A stretch of DNA of 33,687 nucleotides from UBA1124 sp963933095 (GTDB lineage Bacteria > Pseudomonadota > Gammaproteobacteria > Pseudomonadales > Cellvibrionaceae), in assembly GCA_963933095.1 (NCBI GenBank), contig CAWVSV010000016.1, forward strand, positions 1 through 33,687, read 5' to 3'. Both the position numbers and the translations under genes were made by a program. Under the pieces are notes generated by a model. The model searched no databases. It was not told the origin of the DNA and was given only the letters and a program-made list of their open reading frames with translations. Each line of letters starts with the position of its first letter. Within the stretch, counting starts at the first letter, position 1. Positions 23,127 to 32,600 of this stretch are shown here, piece by piece.

Positions 23127-23903
23127 TTAACAGCCAATCATCTCAACGTTGCTTAGCTTTATAATATGCGGATTTAAGTGGGCGAAAGCATCGACTCGCT
23201 GCAAGTATTCAGAAGCACTTGCATGATCTTCAAATATCCCCAAATAGCTGGTATAGACACCGTTACTATGGCGACGGCAGTAGAATTCAAAGTCGCTGTA
23301 CTCACTAACAAACTCCGCTCGGGCCAGCTCGGTTTTAAATGTCTGCAGCTCAACAGCGTAGAAAGTAGCACTGTCGGCTATAGCCCCGCCTAGGTCTTTT
23401 TGCCCGGTGTTACCGAGCCCTTCCGCTGCGTTAGAGGCTTCAGGTTGGAGGGCTAAATTAGTCTTAGCTGCTAACTTTTCACTGCCCTGCTCCACCATAC
23501 GGATACGCGGTATTGAGTCTCCCCGGCGCGCATAGCTGACCAGTGTTGGCCGATACAGCAACACCTCGGAGGCCAGTAATTTTTTCACCCGCTGCAAATC
23601 ATCCCAGGCGGCTTTGATTTCTGGGTAGTTGCCCAAGTAGTAAAAGCTCTGGCTATCTGAGACAAGAATACTGTCCAGCAAGGGCAATTTCAGACGACTC
23701 ATCAATTCATCCTGCGCGCCAGTTTGCGCCAAAATCTGCACACTGAATAGCGCTTTACGGCTGCCCAGCGCTTTATCCGCGGCGCAACTGTAGCCACTGC
23801 TAAAACCGCCGCTAAGACAAAATTCTTCTTCTGCCAGCACAACTTGCGACAGCAGAGTAAAGGCGAGTATTAATAAATTCGTAATTGTCCTAAACATAAT
23901 CAT
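23127..23903 (-). CDS. secreted protein with SPOR-like C-terminus
   Basis: I do not recognise a named protein. The 258 residues start with a clear signal peptide (TNLLILAFTLLSQVVLA, likely cut near residue 24). The C-terminal 80 residues (FYAVELQTFKTELARAEFVSEY...GVYTSYLGIFEDHASASEYLQRV) have the SPOR pattern: a first strand, a helix, then Y-x-x-x-L-G-x-F followed by a helix with spaced Ala/Leu. A second, weaker copy precedes it (LFSVQILAQTG...SFYYLGNYPEIKAAWDDLQRVKKLL, about residues 50-110). SPOR domains bind denuded glycan in peptidoglycan, so a cell-envelope role is plausible. It is convergent with panB, and a terminator separates it from pnp. Confidence 0.7.
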   Translation of the reverse strand: MIMFRTITNLLILAFTLLSQVVLAEEEFCLSGGFSSGYSCAADKALGSRKALFSVQILAQTGAQDELMSRLKLPLLDSILVSDSQSFYYLGNYPEIKAAWDDLQRVKKLLASEVLLYRPTLVSYARRGDSIPRIRMVEQGSEKLAAKTNLALQPEASNAAEGLGNTGQKDLGGAIADSATFYAVELQTFKTELARAEFVSEYSDFEFYCRRHSNGVYTSYLGIFEDHASASEYLQRVDAFAHLNPHIIKLSNVEMIGC

Positions 23904-23913
23904 TTTCCAAAAT

Positions 23914-23945
23914 AAAACCCGGCTGAGTTGCCTCGGCCGGGTTTT
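23914..23945 (-). terminator. bidirectional terminator after pnp
   Basis: AAAACCCGGC (23914-23923) pairs with GCCGGGTTTT (23936-23945). The inner bases extend the stem to about 14-15 pairs with a TTGC loop. On the minus strand it ends the pnp transcript 30 bp after the stop codon. Confidence 0.88.
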
Positions 23946-23975
23946 AAAGCGTCACTAGTTTGAAGCTAGAAACTA

Positions 23976-26096
23976 TTACTCAGCAGCAGCGGGAGCTTCT
24001 GTGCCGGCAGCTTCAGTTTTTACTTCTTTCATCGACAGCTTAATACGGCCGCGCTGATCAACATCCAGACATTTAACTTTTACCATCTGGCCTTCTTTAA
24101 GGTAGTCCGACACAGACTCAACGCGCTCGTCGGCGATTTGAGAAATATGCACAAGACCATCTTTACCCGGCAGAATGTTGATAAAGGCACCGAAGTCGAC
24201 GATACGAGCAACCTTGCCTTCGTAGATGGCACCTATTTCGGCCTCAGCGGTAATCTCTCCAATACGGTCAACCGCAGCGCGCAGAGCGTCGCCATCAGCG
24301 GAGTAGATCTTGACGTTGCCGTCGTCGTCGATGTCGATAGAAGCACCGGTCTCTTCGGTGATAGCGCGGATAGTAGCGCCACCTTTACCGATAATGTCAC
24401 GGATTTTATCTGGGTGTACCTTGATGACTTCGAAGCGCGGCGCGTTGTCGCTCACTTCTTTACGACCTTCAGAGATAACCTTATTCATCTCACCGAGAAT
24501 ATGCAAACGAGCAGACAGCGCCTGCTCTAGTGCAATTTCCATGATCTCTTCGGTGATGCCTTCAATCTTGATATCCATCTGTAGTGCAGTCAGACCATTG
24601 GCGGTACCAGCAACTTTAAAGTCCATGTCACCGAGGTGGTCTTCGTCCCCGAGGATATCGGTGAGTACGGCAAAGCCGTTGTCTTCTTTCACCAGACCCA
24701 TAGCGATTCCGGCAACCGGCGCCTTAATCGGTACACCGGCATCCATCAGCGCCAGAGAAGTACCGCACACAGAAGCCATAGAGCTTGAACCGTTGGATTC
24801 GGTAATCTCAGAGACCACGCGAATGGTGTAGGGAAACTCTTCCTGACTTGGCAGTACAGCAGCAACACCGCGGCGCGCTAAGCGACCGTGGCCCACTTCA
24901 CGACGTCCGGTGAAGCCCATACGACCACACTCGCCTACCGAGTAAGGAGGGAAGTTGTAGTGCAACATGAAGGGATCTTTGCGCTCGCCTTCCAATGCAT
25001 CAATGATTTGAGCATCGCGAGCATTGCCCAAGGTAGCCACTACAATCGCCTGAGTTTCACCGCGAGTAAACAGTGCTGAACCGTGAGTTTTTGGCAGTAT
25101 GGCAACTTCAGAACCAATGGCACGCACAGTGGCGTTGTCGCGACCGTCGATACGCGGCTCACCGGCAACGATGCGAGTGCGAACAATATGTTTTTCCATC
25201 TTAGCAAAAGACTTTTTAACGTCGTCGCTATTAACATTGGCTTCTTCGCTCATCAGCTCGGCTACGGCTTGCGTGCGCAGCTCGCCCAGGCGCTCGTAGC
25301 GCTTGGCTTTATCGGTGATGCGATAAGCAATACCGATAGAGTCGGCGAAGTTTTGCTCAATAGCCGCTTTCAAACCCGCATTTTCGACTTCGGCGCTCCA
25401 GTCCCAGACTGGCTTACCTGCGTCTTTCGCCAGCTCTGCAACCGCTTGTACAACCGCCTGCATTTCTTGATGGGCATAAAGTACCGCGCCCAGCATGATA
25501 TCTTCTGGCAGCTCATTAGCTTGAGATTCAACCATTAGTACAGCATCTTGCGTACCGGCAACGACCATGTCTAGCTCTGAGCTAGCCAAAGTTTCATAGC
25601 TTGGGTTGAGCAGATAGCCTTCGGATTCGGTATAACCGACGCGCGCAGCACCGATAGGGCCGGCAAAAGGAATACCAGAGATAGACAGAGCCGCAGAAGT
25701 ACCGATCATAGCGGCGATATCTGGATCATTTTTCTTGTCGGTAGACATGACAGTACAGACAACCTGCACTTCATTCATAAAACCTTTAGGAAACAGCGGG
25801 CGGATCGGACGGTCAATCAGGCGCGAGGTCAGAGTTTCTTTTTCATTTGGGCGCCCTTCACGCTTGAAGAAACCACCGGGGATCTTACCTGCGGCGTAAG
25901 CTTTCTCGATATAGTGCACAGACAGGGGGAAGAAACCGCGTGTTGGATCGGCTTCTTTAGAGCCTACCACGGTAGTGAGAACACTGGTCTCACCAATGGT
26001 AACCATTACCGCACCGGTTGCCTGACGCGCAATACGGCCAGTTTCTAGAGTGACGGTTTGGTCGCCGAACTGAAAAGTCTTAACGATTGGATTCAC
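23976..26096 (-). CDS. pnp: polynucleotide phosphorylase
   Basis: PNPase is the phosphate-dependent 3'-5' exoribonuclease of the RNA degradosome. Domains in order are RNase PH 1 (about 1-140), the helical linker, RNase PH 2 (about 310-540), KH (PDKIRDIIGKGGATIRAITEETG) and S1 (GAIYEGKVARIVDFGAFINILPGKDGLVHISQ). I start it at GTG 26096, giving VNPIVKTFQFG as in E. coli. AAGGAA lies 7-8 nt upstream of that GTG and would be inside a longer frame that opens at 26126. The resulting 706 residues match the E. coli protein (711). It lies downstream of rpsO as in most gammaproteobacteria, and its leader contains an inverted repeat. Confidence 0.95.
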   Translation of the reverse strand: MNPIVKTFQFGDQTVTLETGRIARQATGAVMVTIGETSVLTTVVGSKEADPTRGFFPLSVHYIEKAYAAGKIPGGFFKREGRPNEKETLTSRLIDRPIRPLFPKGFMNEVQVVCTVMSTDKKNDPDIAAMIGTSAALSISGIPFAGPIGAARVGYTESEGYLLNPSYETLASSELDMVVAGTQDAVLMVESQANELPEDIMLGAVLYAHQEMQAVVQAVAELAKDAGKPVWDWSAEVENAGLKAAIEQNFADSIGIAYRITDKAKRYERLGELRTQAVAELMSEEANVNSDDVKKSFAKMEKHIVRTRIVAGEPRIDGRDNATVRAIGSEVAILPKTHGSALFTRGETQAIVVATLGNARDAQIIDALEGERKDPFMLHYNFPPYSVGECGRMGFTGRREVGHGRLARRGVAAVLPSQEEFPYTIRVVSEITESNGSSSMASVCGTSLALMDAGVPIKAPVAGIAMGLVKEDNGFAVLTDILGDEDHLGDMDFKVAGTANGLTALQMDIKIEGITEEIMEIALEQALSARLHILGEMNKVISEGRKEVSDNAPRFEVIKVHPDKIRDIIGKGGATIRAITEETGASIDIDDDGNVKIYSADGDALRAAVDRIGEITAEAEIGAIYEGKVARIVDFGAFINILPGKDGLVHISQIADERVESVSDYLKEGQMVKVKCLDVDQRGRIKLSMKEVKTEAAGTEAPAAAE

Positions 26097-26232
26097 AGAA
26101 ATTTCCTTTTTTATTGCGGCAATCACTGCATCGGATTGCCATTGGCCTACATTACATGCGTTATGTATTTGTTACTTTGTTTACTATTTCTGCGATTTTA
26201 AGTGCCAAATAACAACACTCTTAATCGAAGAA

Positions 26233-26260
26233 ACCCGCCCAACTTAAAAGCTGTGCGGGT
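26233..26260 (-). promoter_or_regulatory. hairpin in the rpsO-pnp intergenic region
   Basis: ACCCGC (26233-26238) pairs with GCGGGT (26255-26260), with a partly pairable interior. It lies in the pnp leader, about 140 bp before the GTG. In E. coli a leader hairpin cut by RNase III mediates pnp autoregulation. This one is a candidate counterpart by position only. Confidence 0.4.
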
Positions 26261-26294
26261 AAATTCTTGGGCATTTTTATGGACACTAAAGCCA

Positions 26295-26324
26295 TAAAAA
26301 TATACCCGCTGTGAGGCGGGTATA
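26295..26324 (-). terminator. terminator after rpsO
   Basis: On the minus strand TATACCCGC pairs with GCGGGTATA (arms at 26301-26309 and 26316-26324), followed by TTTTTATGG. It begins 7 bp after the rpsO stop codon and would reduce readthrough into pnp. Confidence 0.85.
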
Positions 26325-26331
26325 GCGAATC

Positions 26332-26601
26332 TTAGCGACGTAGGCCAAGCTTCTTGATTAGAGCAGAATAACGCTCAACCTTCTTGCCTTTCAAGTAATC
26401 CAGCAGCTTGCGACGCTGGTTTACCATGCGGATCAGACCGCGGCGAGAGTGGTGGTCGTGATTATGCTCACCGAAGTGACCCTGCAACTTGTTGATGTTG
26501 TGAGTCAACAATGCAACCTGTACTTCAGGAGAACCTGTATCGCCTTCAGATTGGGCGTATTCTTTAACTACTTCAGCTTTTTCAACAGCACTTAATGCCA
26601 T
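26332..26601 (-). CDS. rpsO: 30S ribosomal protein S15
   Basis: An 89-residue S15, exactly the E. coli length. It binds 16S rRNA and the platform of the small subunit. The start ATG at 26601 (MALSAVEKAEVVKEY) is preceded by GAGGA; a longer frame opening at 26652 adds 17 residues without homology and is rejected. Conserved segments are GDTGSPEVQVALLTHNI and HHSRRGLIRMVNQRRKLLDYLK. It sits between truB and pnp, and S15 leaders often carry autoregulatory pseudoknots; none was resolved here. Confidence 0.97.
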   Translation of the reverse strand: MALSAVEKAEVVKEYAQSEGDTGSPEVQVALLTHNINKLQGHFGEHNHDHHSRRGLIRMVNQRRKLLDYLKGKKVERYSALIKKLGLRR

Positions 26602-26713
26602 GATAATATCCTCAATTAATGTGCAATAAGATAATTCAGCCTGCCCGTGCACACTTACAGGGAGGCTAAGTATTATTCATACGGCTATCGTTAAACAGCA
26701 ATACGAACAAATT

Positions 26714-27673
26714 TTAGTCTACTGGCGTCTCATCGATAGTTTTAACTACCAAGCGCTTGGGCGCGACACGACCATCGTCAGTCAGCTCTCCCATGCCTAA
26801 AAAATCACCAGATTCAATAAACACACGCACTTTATCACCTACGTCACCGGCGCGAAAGACCCCGTGATCCATTACTGGGTTGCCCATACGAAAATAATGC
26901 GCGCTGTCATCTGGCAAAATTAATGCCGGTAAGTCGGCAACTGGAGTGTCCATGGGCATTAGGTGATGATCCAACACTTCTGGGCCCTGCTCGCCGCGCT
27001 CGTCATAAAGTGCATCAAGGGTAATGGAGTCGGCCTCTTTAAACGGCCCAGCTTCACTGCGATGCAGCGCCTTAACATGGCCGCCACAACCGAGTTCGTG
27101 ACCGAGGTCTTCGGCGATGGAGCGAATATAAGTGCCTTTTGAGCAGCGCACATCCACATCGACCTCAGCCGCATGGCCAGGGCGAAAATCAAGCAACTCC
27201 AGCGAGTAGATAGTCACATGGCGCGGCTGGCGCTCAACGGTAATACCTTCACGCGCCAATTTATACAGCGGCGTACCATTGTGCTTAAGTGCCGAATACA
27301 TACTGGGAATTTGCGAAATTTCACCGCGAAACTGCTCCAATGACTCTTCGACCTGTTCGCGGGTGACCGCGCGAGTATCCACTTCAGTCAGCGTTTCACC
27401 ATCGGCGTCACTAGTGTCGGTGGTCATCCCCAAACGAAAGGTGCTGCGATAACGCTTGTCTGCATTGAGTAAATACTGAGAAAACTTGGTCGCCTCACCA
27501 AAGCAAAGCGGCAACACACCTGTTGCCAGCGGGTCTAGGCTGCCGGTATGCCCGGCTTTTTGGGCAAACAGCATGCGTTTAGCTTTTTGCAAAGCATCAT
27601 TAGATGACATGCCCGCGCTCTTGTTCAGCAAAATTACGCCATCAATCGGACGGCCGCGCTTTTTCCTGCCCAC
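26714..27673 (-). CDS. truB: tRNA pseudouridine(55) synthase TruB
   Basis: TruB converts U55 of the T loop of tRNAs to pseudouridine. The 319 residues include the catalytic GHTGSLDPLATGVLPLCFGEATK (Asp47), RCSKGTYIRSIAEDLG, and a PUA-like C-terminal domain (about 240-315). The start is GTG at 27673 in the context TAGTG, where its G is the last base of the rbfA stop codon; GAGAGG just upstream serves as the ribosome site. This gives tight coupling to rbfA. Confidence 0.95.
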   Translation of the reverse strand: MGRKKRGRPIDGVILLNKSAGMSSNDALQKAKRMLFAQKAGHTGSLDPLATGVLPLCFGEATKFSQYLLNADKRYRSTFRLGMTTDTSDADGETLTEVDTRAVTREQVEESLEQFRGEISQIPSMYSALKHNGTPLYKLAREGITVERQPRHVTIYSLELLDFRPGHAAEVDVDVRCSKGTYIRSIAEDLGHELGCGGHVKALHRSEAGPFKEADSITLDALYDERGEQGPEVLDHHLMPMDTPVADLPALILPDDSAHYFRMGNPVMDHGVFRAGDVGDKVRVFIESGDFLGMGELTDDGRVAPKRLVVKTIDETPVD

Positions 27674-28077
27674 TAAGCCTCTCCCTCACTGTCTGCGCTT
27701 TTATCTTCGTCTGCGTGTTTATCGGAAGCGACCGCCTTATCGATCAAGTACGACAGTGCCTGACCATGAACAGCAGTTTTGTCATAATAAAAGGTGAGGC
27801 GGGGGGTAGAGCGCATCTTCATCTCTTTTGACAGCTGCGCGCGGATAAAACCGGACGCCTTGTTTAGCAACTTGGCGGCTTCAATACTCTCCTCATCGCT
27901 TTCACTGCCTACAAAGGTGACATAGATCTTGGCGTAAGCCAGATCGCGGGTCACCACTACGTCATTAATATTTACCATACCAATGCGCGGGTCGCGCACT
28001 TCCTGCTGAATCAGCTGGGCTACGTTGCGCTGAATTGCATCGCCGACGCGGTCGGAACGCTTAAATTCTCGTGCCAT
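27673..28077 (-). CDS. rbfA: 30S ribosome-binding factor RbfA
   Basis: RbfA helps maturation of the 16S rRNA 5' end and cold adaptation of ribosomes. The 134 residues form a single KH-like domain: REFKRSDRVGDAIQRNVAQLIQQEVRDPR, then VNINDVVVTRDLAYAKIYVTF and STPRLTFYYD. The C-terminal tail is acidic and disordered. The ATG at 28077 has AGAGG upstream. It sits between infB and truB, separated from infB by a strong hairpin. Confidence 0.95.
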   Translation of the reverse strand: MAREFKRSDRVGDAIQRNVAQLIQQEVRDPRIGMVNINDVVVTRDLAYAKIYVTFVGSESDEESIEAAKLLNKASGFIRAQLSKEMKMRSTPRLTFYYDKTAVHGQALSYLIDKAVASDKHADEDKSADSEGEA

Positions 28078-28102
28078 TTTTCATATACCTCTAAAACACA
28101 GA

Positions 28103-28130
28103 CGCCCCGAGTGACAAATCACTCGGGGCG
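28103..28130 (-). terminator. strong hairpin between infB and rbfA
   Basis: CGCCCCGAGTG (28103-28113) pairs perfectly over 11 bp with CACTCGGGGCG (28120-28130), loop of 6. On the minus strand it is followed by TCTGTGTTTT, an imperfect T tract, so it may attenuate the transcript or protect the infB mRNA 3' end rather than stop it fully. Confidence 0.6.
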
Positions 28131-28151
28131 GCGGCGTGACTTCGCTAGCAA

Positions 28152-31034
28152 TTAGAGCTGGCGAGCAACTTCTTTAACATCAAACACTTCGATCTGGTCA
28201 CCGACCTTAACGTCATAGTTCTTCACGCCGATACCACACTCAGTACCATTGCGAACGTCATTGACGTCATCTTTAAAGCGACGCAGAGATTCCAGCTCGC
28301 CCTCGAAGATCACGACATTGTCGCGCAATACACGAATCGGCTTGTTGCGGTAAACCGTACCTTCAACCACCATACAACCGGCCACTTGACCAAACTTAGG
28401 CGAACTAAAGACTTCACGCACATTGGCGATACCAACAATCTCTTCCACACGTTCAGGATCTAGCATGCCCGACAGAGCCGCTTTCACATCGTCTAGTAGT
28501 TGATAGATGATGCTGTAGTAGCGAATATCAACGGCTTCTTTCTCGGCCAGAGCGCGAGTTTCGGCACCGGCGCGAACATTAAAGCCCACCACAATTGCGC
28601 CAGCACTAGCCGCCAAGTTGATGTCGTTATCGGTAATGCCACCAACGCCAGAGGAGATCACATTCACCTGAACTTCGTCGTTACCGAGTTCGAGCAGTGA
28701 TGCCTGAATCGCTTCCATAGACCCGCGCACATCAGACTTGACCACAACAGGAAGCACTTTCTTCTGGTCGGCGCCCATGTCGGCAAACATGTTTTCAAGC
28801 TTAGCGGCCTGTTGGCGACGCATGAAGTCTTCACGTGCCGTGATAGCACGGTGCTCAGCGATCTCACGGGCCTTGCGCTCATCGGCAATAACCACAAAGT
28901 CATCACCGGCATTAGGCGCAACATCCAAACCTAGAATTTCGACAGGAGTTGAAGGTCCGGCCGTGTCTACCTTTTGGCCGGTTTCATCGACCATCGCACG
29001 TACACGACCCGAGCTCTCGCCGGCCAGCAATACGTCGGCACGGTTCAAAGTACCGCTCTGCACCAGAATGGTGGCAACCACACCGCGCCCTTTGTCGACG
29101 CGAGACTCAATGACCACACCTTTAGCAGGAACATCGGCGATCGCCTTCAATTCCAGTAATTCGGCCTGCAAAGAAATAGCCTCTAACAGCTCATCAATGC
29201 CTTGGCCGGAATGTGCAGACACCTGGATAAACTGAGTATCACCACCCCAATCTTCGGGTACAACACCTTTAGCCACCAGCTCGTTTTTAACGCGATCTGG
29301 ATCAGCAGTTTCTTTGTCGCATTTATTAATAGCAACAACCATCGGCACGCCTGCGGCCTTAGAATGCAAGATCGCTTCTTCGGTCTGCGGCATAACACCA
29401 TCATCAGCAGCCACCACCAGAATAACGACATCAGTACACTGAGCGCCGCGAGCACGCATAGCGGTAAAAGCGGCGTGTCCAGGAGTATCCAAGAAGGCAA
29501 TTTCGCCCTGATTGGTCTTAACGCGATAGGCGCCAATGTGCTGGGTAATACCACCGGCTTCGCCAGAGGTCACCTTAGTTTCGCGAATGTAGTCGAGCAG
29601 CGAGGTCTTACCGTGGTCAACATGACCCATAACGGTAACAACCGGCGCACGAGTGACCATCTCACCTTCAACCGCAGTGTCTTGCTCAAGCTGTTCTTCA
29701 ACCGCGTTTTCGCTGCGGATCTTGAAACTGTGATCGGTCTCTTCAACAATTAACTGTGAGGTCTCGATGTCCAGCGGCTGATTCATGGTCGCCATAACGC
29801 CCATTTTCATCAAACTTTTAACAATCGAGCCGGCCTTAATGGCCATACCCTGAGCCAGTTCAGAAACGGTCATGCCCTCAAATATCTCAACTTCGTGAGT
29901 AATTTGATCGGTTGGCTTCTTGAATCCGTGCTTGTTGTTCATCTTGGCAATAGCACGGAAAGACTTATGCTTGCGCTTGTCTTCCCAGAGATCGTCCTTG
30001 ATGTTCAGTAAGTCTTTCTTGTTGCCCTTCTTCTTGCCACCGGCACCGCGACTAGCCGGCTTTTTCTTAGCCGTTAGTTCTTCGCGACCACCGCCAGCAG
30101 GCGCTGCTGCATTACGGAAAGCGTGCGGAGTCTTAGTTTTTGGCTTAGCTTTGTCAGCATCGGTTGTGGCAGTATTAGTCGCAGGCTTGGCCGCGGTTTT
30201 GGCCGCAGGCTTGGGCGCTGCTTTTTCTGCTTTTTCTGCTTTTTCTGCGGCAATACGTGCGGCTTGTCTAACCGCCTTGTCTTCTTCTTCCTGACGCTTC
30301 TCTTCGGCCTTGGCCTTGAGCTTAGCGGCTTGAGCGGCTTTTCTCTTCGCTTCTTCAGCTTTGCGGCGCAAGATAGCGGCCTGACGCATAGCTTCCACGT
30401 CATCGGCATAAGAGCGTTGTACTGGCGGCTCTACCGCTTTATTTTCTTTCTCGGCTTTAGCCTTGGCTGCCGCATCGGCTTTTGCGTCAGCTTCGCGATG
30501 TGCTTTTTCATTTGCCTTAGCTTTAGCCTCAGCTTTAGCGGCCGTAGCCTCAGCTTCTTTGGCCGCAGCTTCGGCCTTGTCTGCTTTCTTAGCTTGAGCG
30601 TCTTCCACGGCTTTGGCTTCGTCCAAGGCTTTTTGGTTGGCCGCCGCAATCACTGCCGCCGCTGCCGCTTCCGCTGCTTCGGCCGCCACTACAGCAGCCG
30701 CTGCTTCAACAGCCGCCGCTTCTTCTGCCTGCACTTCAGCATCGTCACGCTTTACATAGGTGCGCTTCTTGCGAACTTCAACGTTCACAGTCTTACGGCC
30801 TGAACCCGCTTTCAAAGTGCTGGTAGTTTTGCGTTTTAGGGTGATTTTACCCTTTTCTGCAGGTACTTCACCGTGGCTGTTCTTTAAGAAGGTCAGCAGA
30901 GTCTGCTTTTCTTCGTCGGACACAGCGGCGTCGGCGCTGGATTGCTTTAATCCCGCGTCTTTCATTTGCTTCAACAGGCGCTCTACCGGGGCACCTACTG
31001 ACTTGGCGAGTTCTGTTACTGTTACTTCAGCCAT
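28152..31034 (-). CDS. infB: translation initiation factor IF-2
   Basis: IF-2 is the GTPase that brings initiator tRNA to the 30S subunit and promotes subunit joining. The 960 residues (E. coli 890) have an N-terminal IF2_N subdomain (VTELAKSVGAPVERLLKQMKDAG), a long Ala/Lys/Glu-rich coiled region (about 95-330), a second IF2_N region, and the G domain with GHVDHGKTS (about 470), DTPGHAAFT and NKCDK, then the C-terminal domains. The extra length is in the low-complexity region. The ATG at 31034 follows GAGGA. An initiator tRNA gene lies upstream of the same operon. Confidence 0.97.
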   Translation of the reverse strand: MAEVTVTELAKSVGAPVERLLKQMKDAGLKQSSADAAVSDEEKQTLLTFLKNSHGEVPAEKGKITLKRKTTSTLKAGSGRKTVNVEVRKKRTYVKRDDAEVQAEEAAAVEAAAAVVAAEAAEAAAAAVIAAANQKALDEAKAVEDAQAKKADKAEAAAKEAEATAAKAEAKAKANEKAHREADAKADAAAKAKAEKENKAVEPPVQRSYADDVEAMRQAAILRRKAEEAKRKAAQAAKLKAKAEEKRQEEEDKAVRQAARIAAEKAEKAEKAAPKPAAKTAAKPATNTATTDADKAKPKTKTPHAFRNAAAPAGGGREELTAKKKPASRGAGGKKKGNKKDLLNIKDDLWEDKRKHKSFRAIAKMNNKHGFKKPTDQITHEVEIFEGMTVSELAQGMAIKAGSIVKSLMKMGVMATMNQPLDIETSQLIVEETDHSFKIRSENAVEEQLEQDTAVEGEMVTRAPVVTVMGHVDHGKTSLLDYIRETKVTSGEAGGITQHIGAYRVKTNQGEIAFLDTPGHAAFTAMRARGAQCTDVVILVVAADDGVMPQTEEAILHSKAAGVPMVVAINKCDKETADPDRVKNELVAKGVVPEDWGGDTQFIQVSAHSGQGIDELLEAISLQAELLELKAIADVPAKGVVIESRVDKGRGVVATILVQSGTLNRADVLLAGESSGRVRAMVDETGQKVDTAGPSTPVEILGLDVAPNAGDDFVVIADERKAREIAEHRAITAREDFMRRQQAAKLENMFADMGADQKKVLPVVVKSDVRGSMEAIQASLLELGNDEVQVNVISSGVGGITDNDINLAASAGAIVVGFNVRAGAETRALAEKEAVDIRYYSIIYQLLDDVKAALSGMLDPERVEEIVGIANVREVFSSPKFGQVAGCMVVEGTVYRNKPIRVLRDNVVIFEGELESLRRFKDDVNDVRNGTECGIGVKNYDVKVGDQIEVFDVKEVARQL

Positions 31035-31062
31035 CTTAATTCCTCAGTCGTAGATCCGGGTA

Positions 31063-32574
31063 TTACACTGCGTCACCGGTGGTTTCTTCAGCGGCGAACC
31101 AAGGTTCGCGCGCTTTCATAATCAGCGCTGCAGCGCGCTCTGGGTCGAGACCTTCAACGTCCAGCAAGTCATCAACAGCCTGCTCAGCTAGGTCTTCCAT
31201 AGTAATAATGCCCTTGCTGGCCAATACAAAGGCTAGATGTTTATCCATGCCCTCCATTGTCAACAGGTCTTCTGCCGGCTCGGTATTTTCCAGCTTTTCT
31301 TCGCCAGCCAGAGCCTGTGTCAGCAGTGCATCTTTCGCACGCGAGCGAAGCTCTTCGGCCATATCTTCATCAAAGCCATCAATTGCCAGCATTTCTTCAA
31401 GCGGCACGTAAGCGACCTCTTCAAGACCGGTAAAACCTTCTTCAACCAGAATTTCAGCCATCTCTTGGTCGACATCAAGCGCCAGCATAAAGGTCTCAAT
31501 ACTATTACCAGACTCCTGCTGCTGCTTGCCCTGCCAGTCTTCAACGCTCATGACGTTGACGGTCCAGCCGGTTAGCTCTGAAGCCAGACGTACATTTTGA
31601 CCGCCGCGGCCAATGGCCATAGCCAAAGTTTCGTTATTGACCGCAACATCCATAGAGTTGCTGTCTTCGTCAACCACGATAGATTCAATTTCGGCCGGCG
31701 CCATGGCATTAATCACAAATTGAGCCGGATTATCATCCCAAAGAATGATATCAACCCGCTCGTTGCCCAGCTCATTGGATACTGCCTGTACGCGCGCTCC
31801 GCGCATACCGACACAGGCGCCAATAGGATCAATGCGGCCGTCATTAGTAGTCACGGCAATTTTGGCGCGTGAACCAGGATCACGAGCCGCACCTTTAATT
31901 TGGATGATTTCTTCAGAAATTTCCGGTACTTCAATTTTAAATAGCTCAACCAGCATCTCTGAACAGGCGCGACTCAAAAACAACTGCGGGCCGCGCTGCT
32001 CATGCCGAACATCCTGCAAGAAGGAACGCACACGGTCGCCCATGCGGAATATCTCACGCCCCACTAGCTCGCTGCGAGGCAACAAACCCTCGGTGTTATT
32101 GCCTAGATCAACAATAACGTTGTCGCGGGTTACTTTTTTAACTGTGCCGTTAATCAGTTCGCCAACGCGGTCTTTATAGTCTTCAACCATCTTGGCGCGC
32201 TCAGCTTCACGCACCTTTTGTACAATTACTTGCTTAGCGGTTTGGGCGGCAATACGGCCAAAACCAACATTCTCTACCTGCTCTTCAAAGACATCGCCGA
32301 CCACCAGACTTTCGTCTTTTTCGTGCGCCTCTTCCAGAGTAAACTGAGTGCCAAGAAGCGCCATAACATCGTCGGCCATAACTTCCCAGCTGCGATGAGT
32401 CATGTAGTCGCCAGTCTCGCGGTCAATAACTACGGAGATGGTGGAATCTTCATCGGTGTAGCGTTTCTTTGTTGCAGTGGCCAGTGCCAGCTCAATTGCC
32501 TCGAAGATGATGCCTTTTTCGACACCTTTCTCGTTGGAAACGGCATCTGCAACTAGTAAAATTTCTTTGCTCAT
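31063..32574 (-). CDS. nusA: transcription termination/antitermination factor NusA
   Basis: NusA binds RNA polymerase and RNA, modulating pausing, termination and rRNA antitermination. The 503 residues (E. coli 495) have the N-terminal polymerase-binding domain (about 1-125), an S1 domain (GTVKKVTRDNVIVDLGNNTEGLLP), two KH domains (DPIGACVGMRGARVQAVSNELGNERVD and LAMAIGRGGQNVRLASELTGW) and two C-terminal acidic repeats (about 360-495). The start ATG at 32574 has GAGG upstream. It lies between rimP and infB in the standard operon. Confidence 0.97.
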   Translation of the reverse strand: MSKEILLVADAVSNEKGVEKGIIFEAIELALATATKKRYTDEDSTISVVIDRETGDYMTHRSWEVMADDVMALLGTQFTLEEAHEKDESLVVGDVFEEQVENVGFGRIAAQTAKQVIVQKVREAERAKMVEDYKDRVGELINGTVKKVTRDNVIVDLGNNTEGLLPRSELVGREIFRMGDRVRSFLQDVRHEQRGPQLFLSRACSEMLVELFKIEVPEISEEIIQIKGAARDPGSRAKIAVTTNDGRIDPIGACVGMRGARVQAVSNELGNERVDIILWDDNPAQFVINAMAPAEIESIVVDEDSNSMDVAVNNETLAMAIGRGGQNVRLASELTGWTVNVMSVEDWQGKQQQESGNSIETFMLALDVDQEMAEILVEEGFTGLEEVAYVPLEEMLAIDGFDEDMAEELRSRAKDALLTQALAGEEKLENTEPAEDLLTMEGMDKHLAFVLASKGIITMEDLAEQAVDDLLDVEGLDPERAAALIMKAREPWFAAEETTGDAV

Positions 32575-32600
32575 AAGTGTGCCTCGTACATATTCAACCG

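Noticed and set aside
26097..26126. Longer N-terminus for pnp
   Set aside because: The ribosome site AAGGAA lies within this stretch, and the family start corresponds to the GTG at 26096.
26602..26652. Longer N-terminus for rpsO
   Set aside because: S15 begins at MALSA in the family; GAGGA precedes the ATG at 26601.
30074..30803. Long open frames opposite or out of frame within infB
   Set aside because: They are shadows of the Ala/Lys-rich low-complexity region of IF-2.
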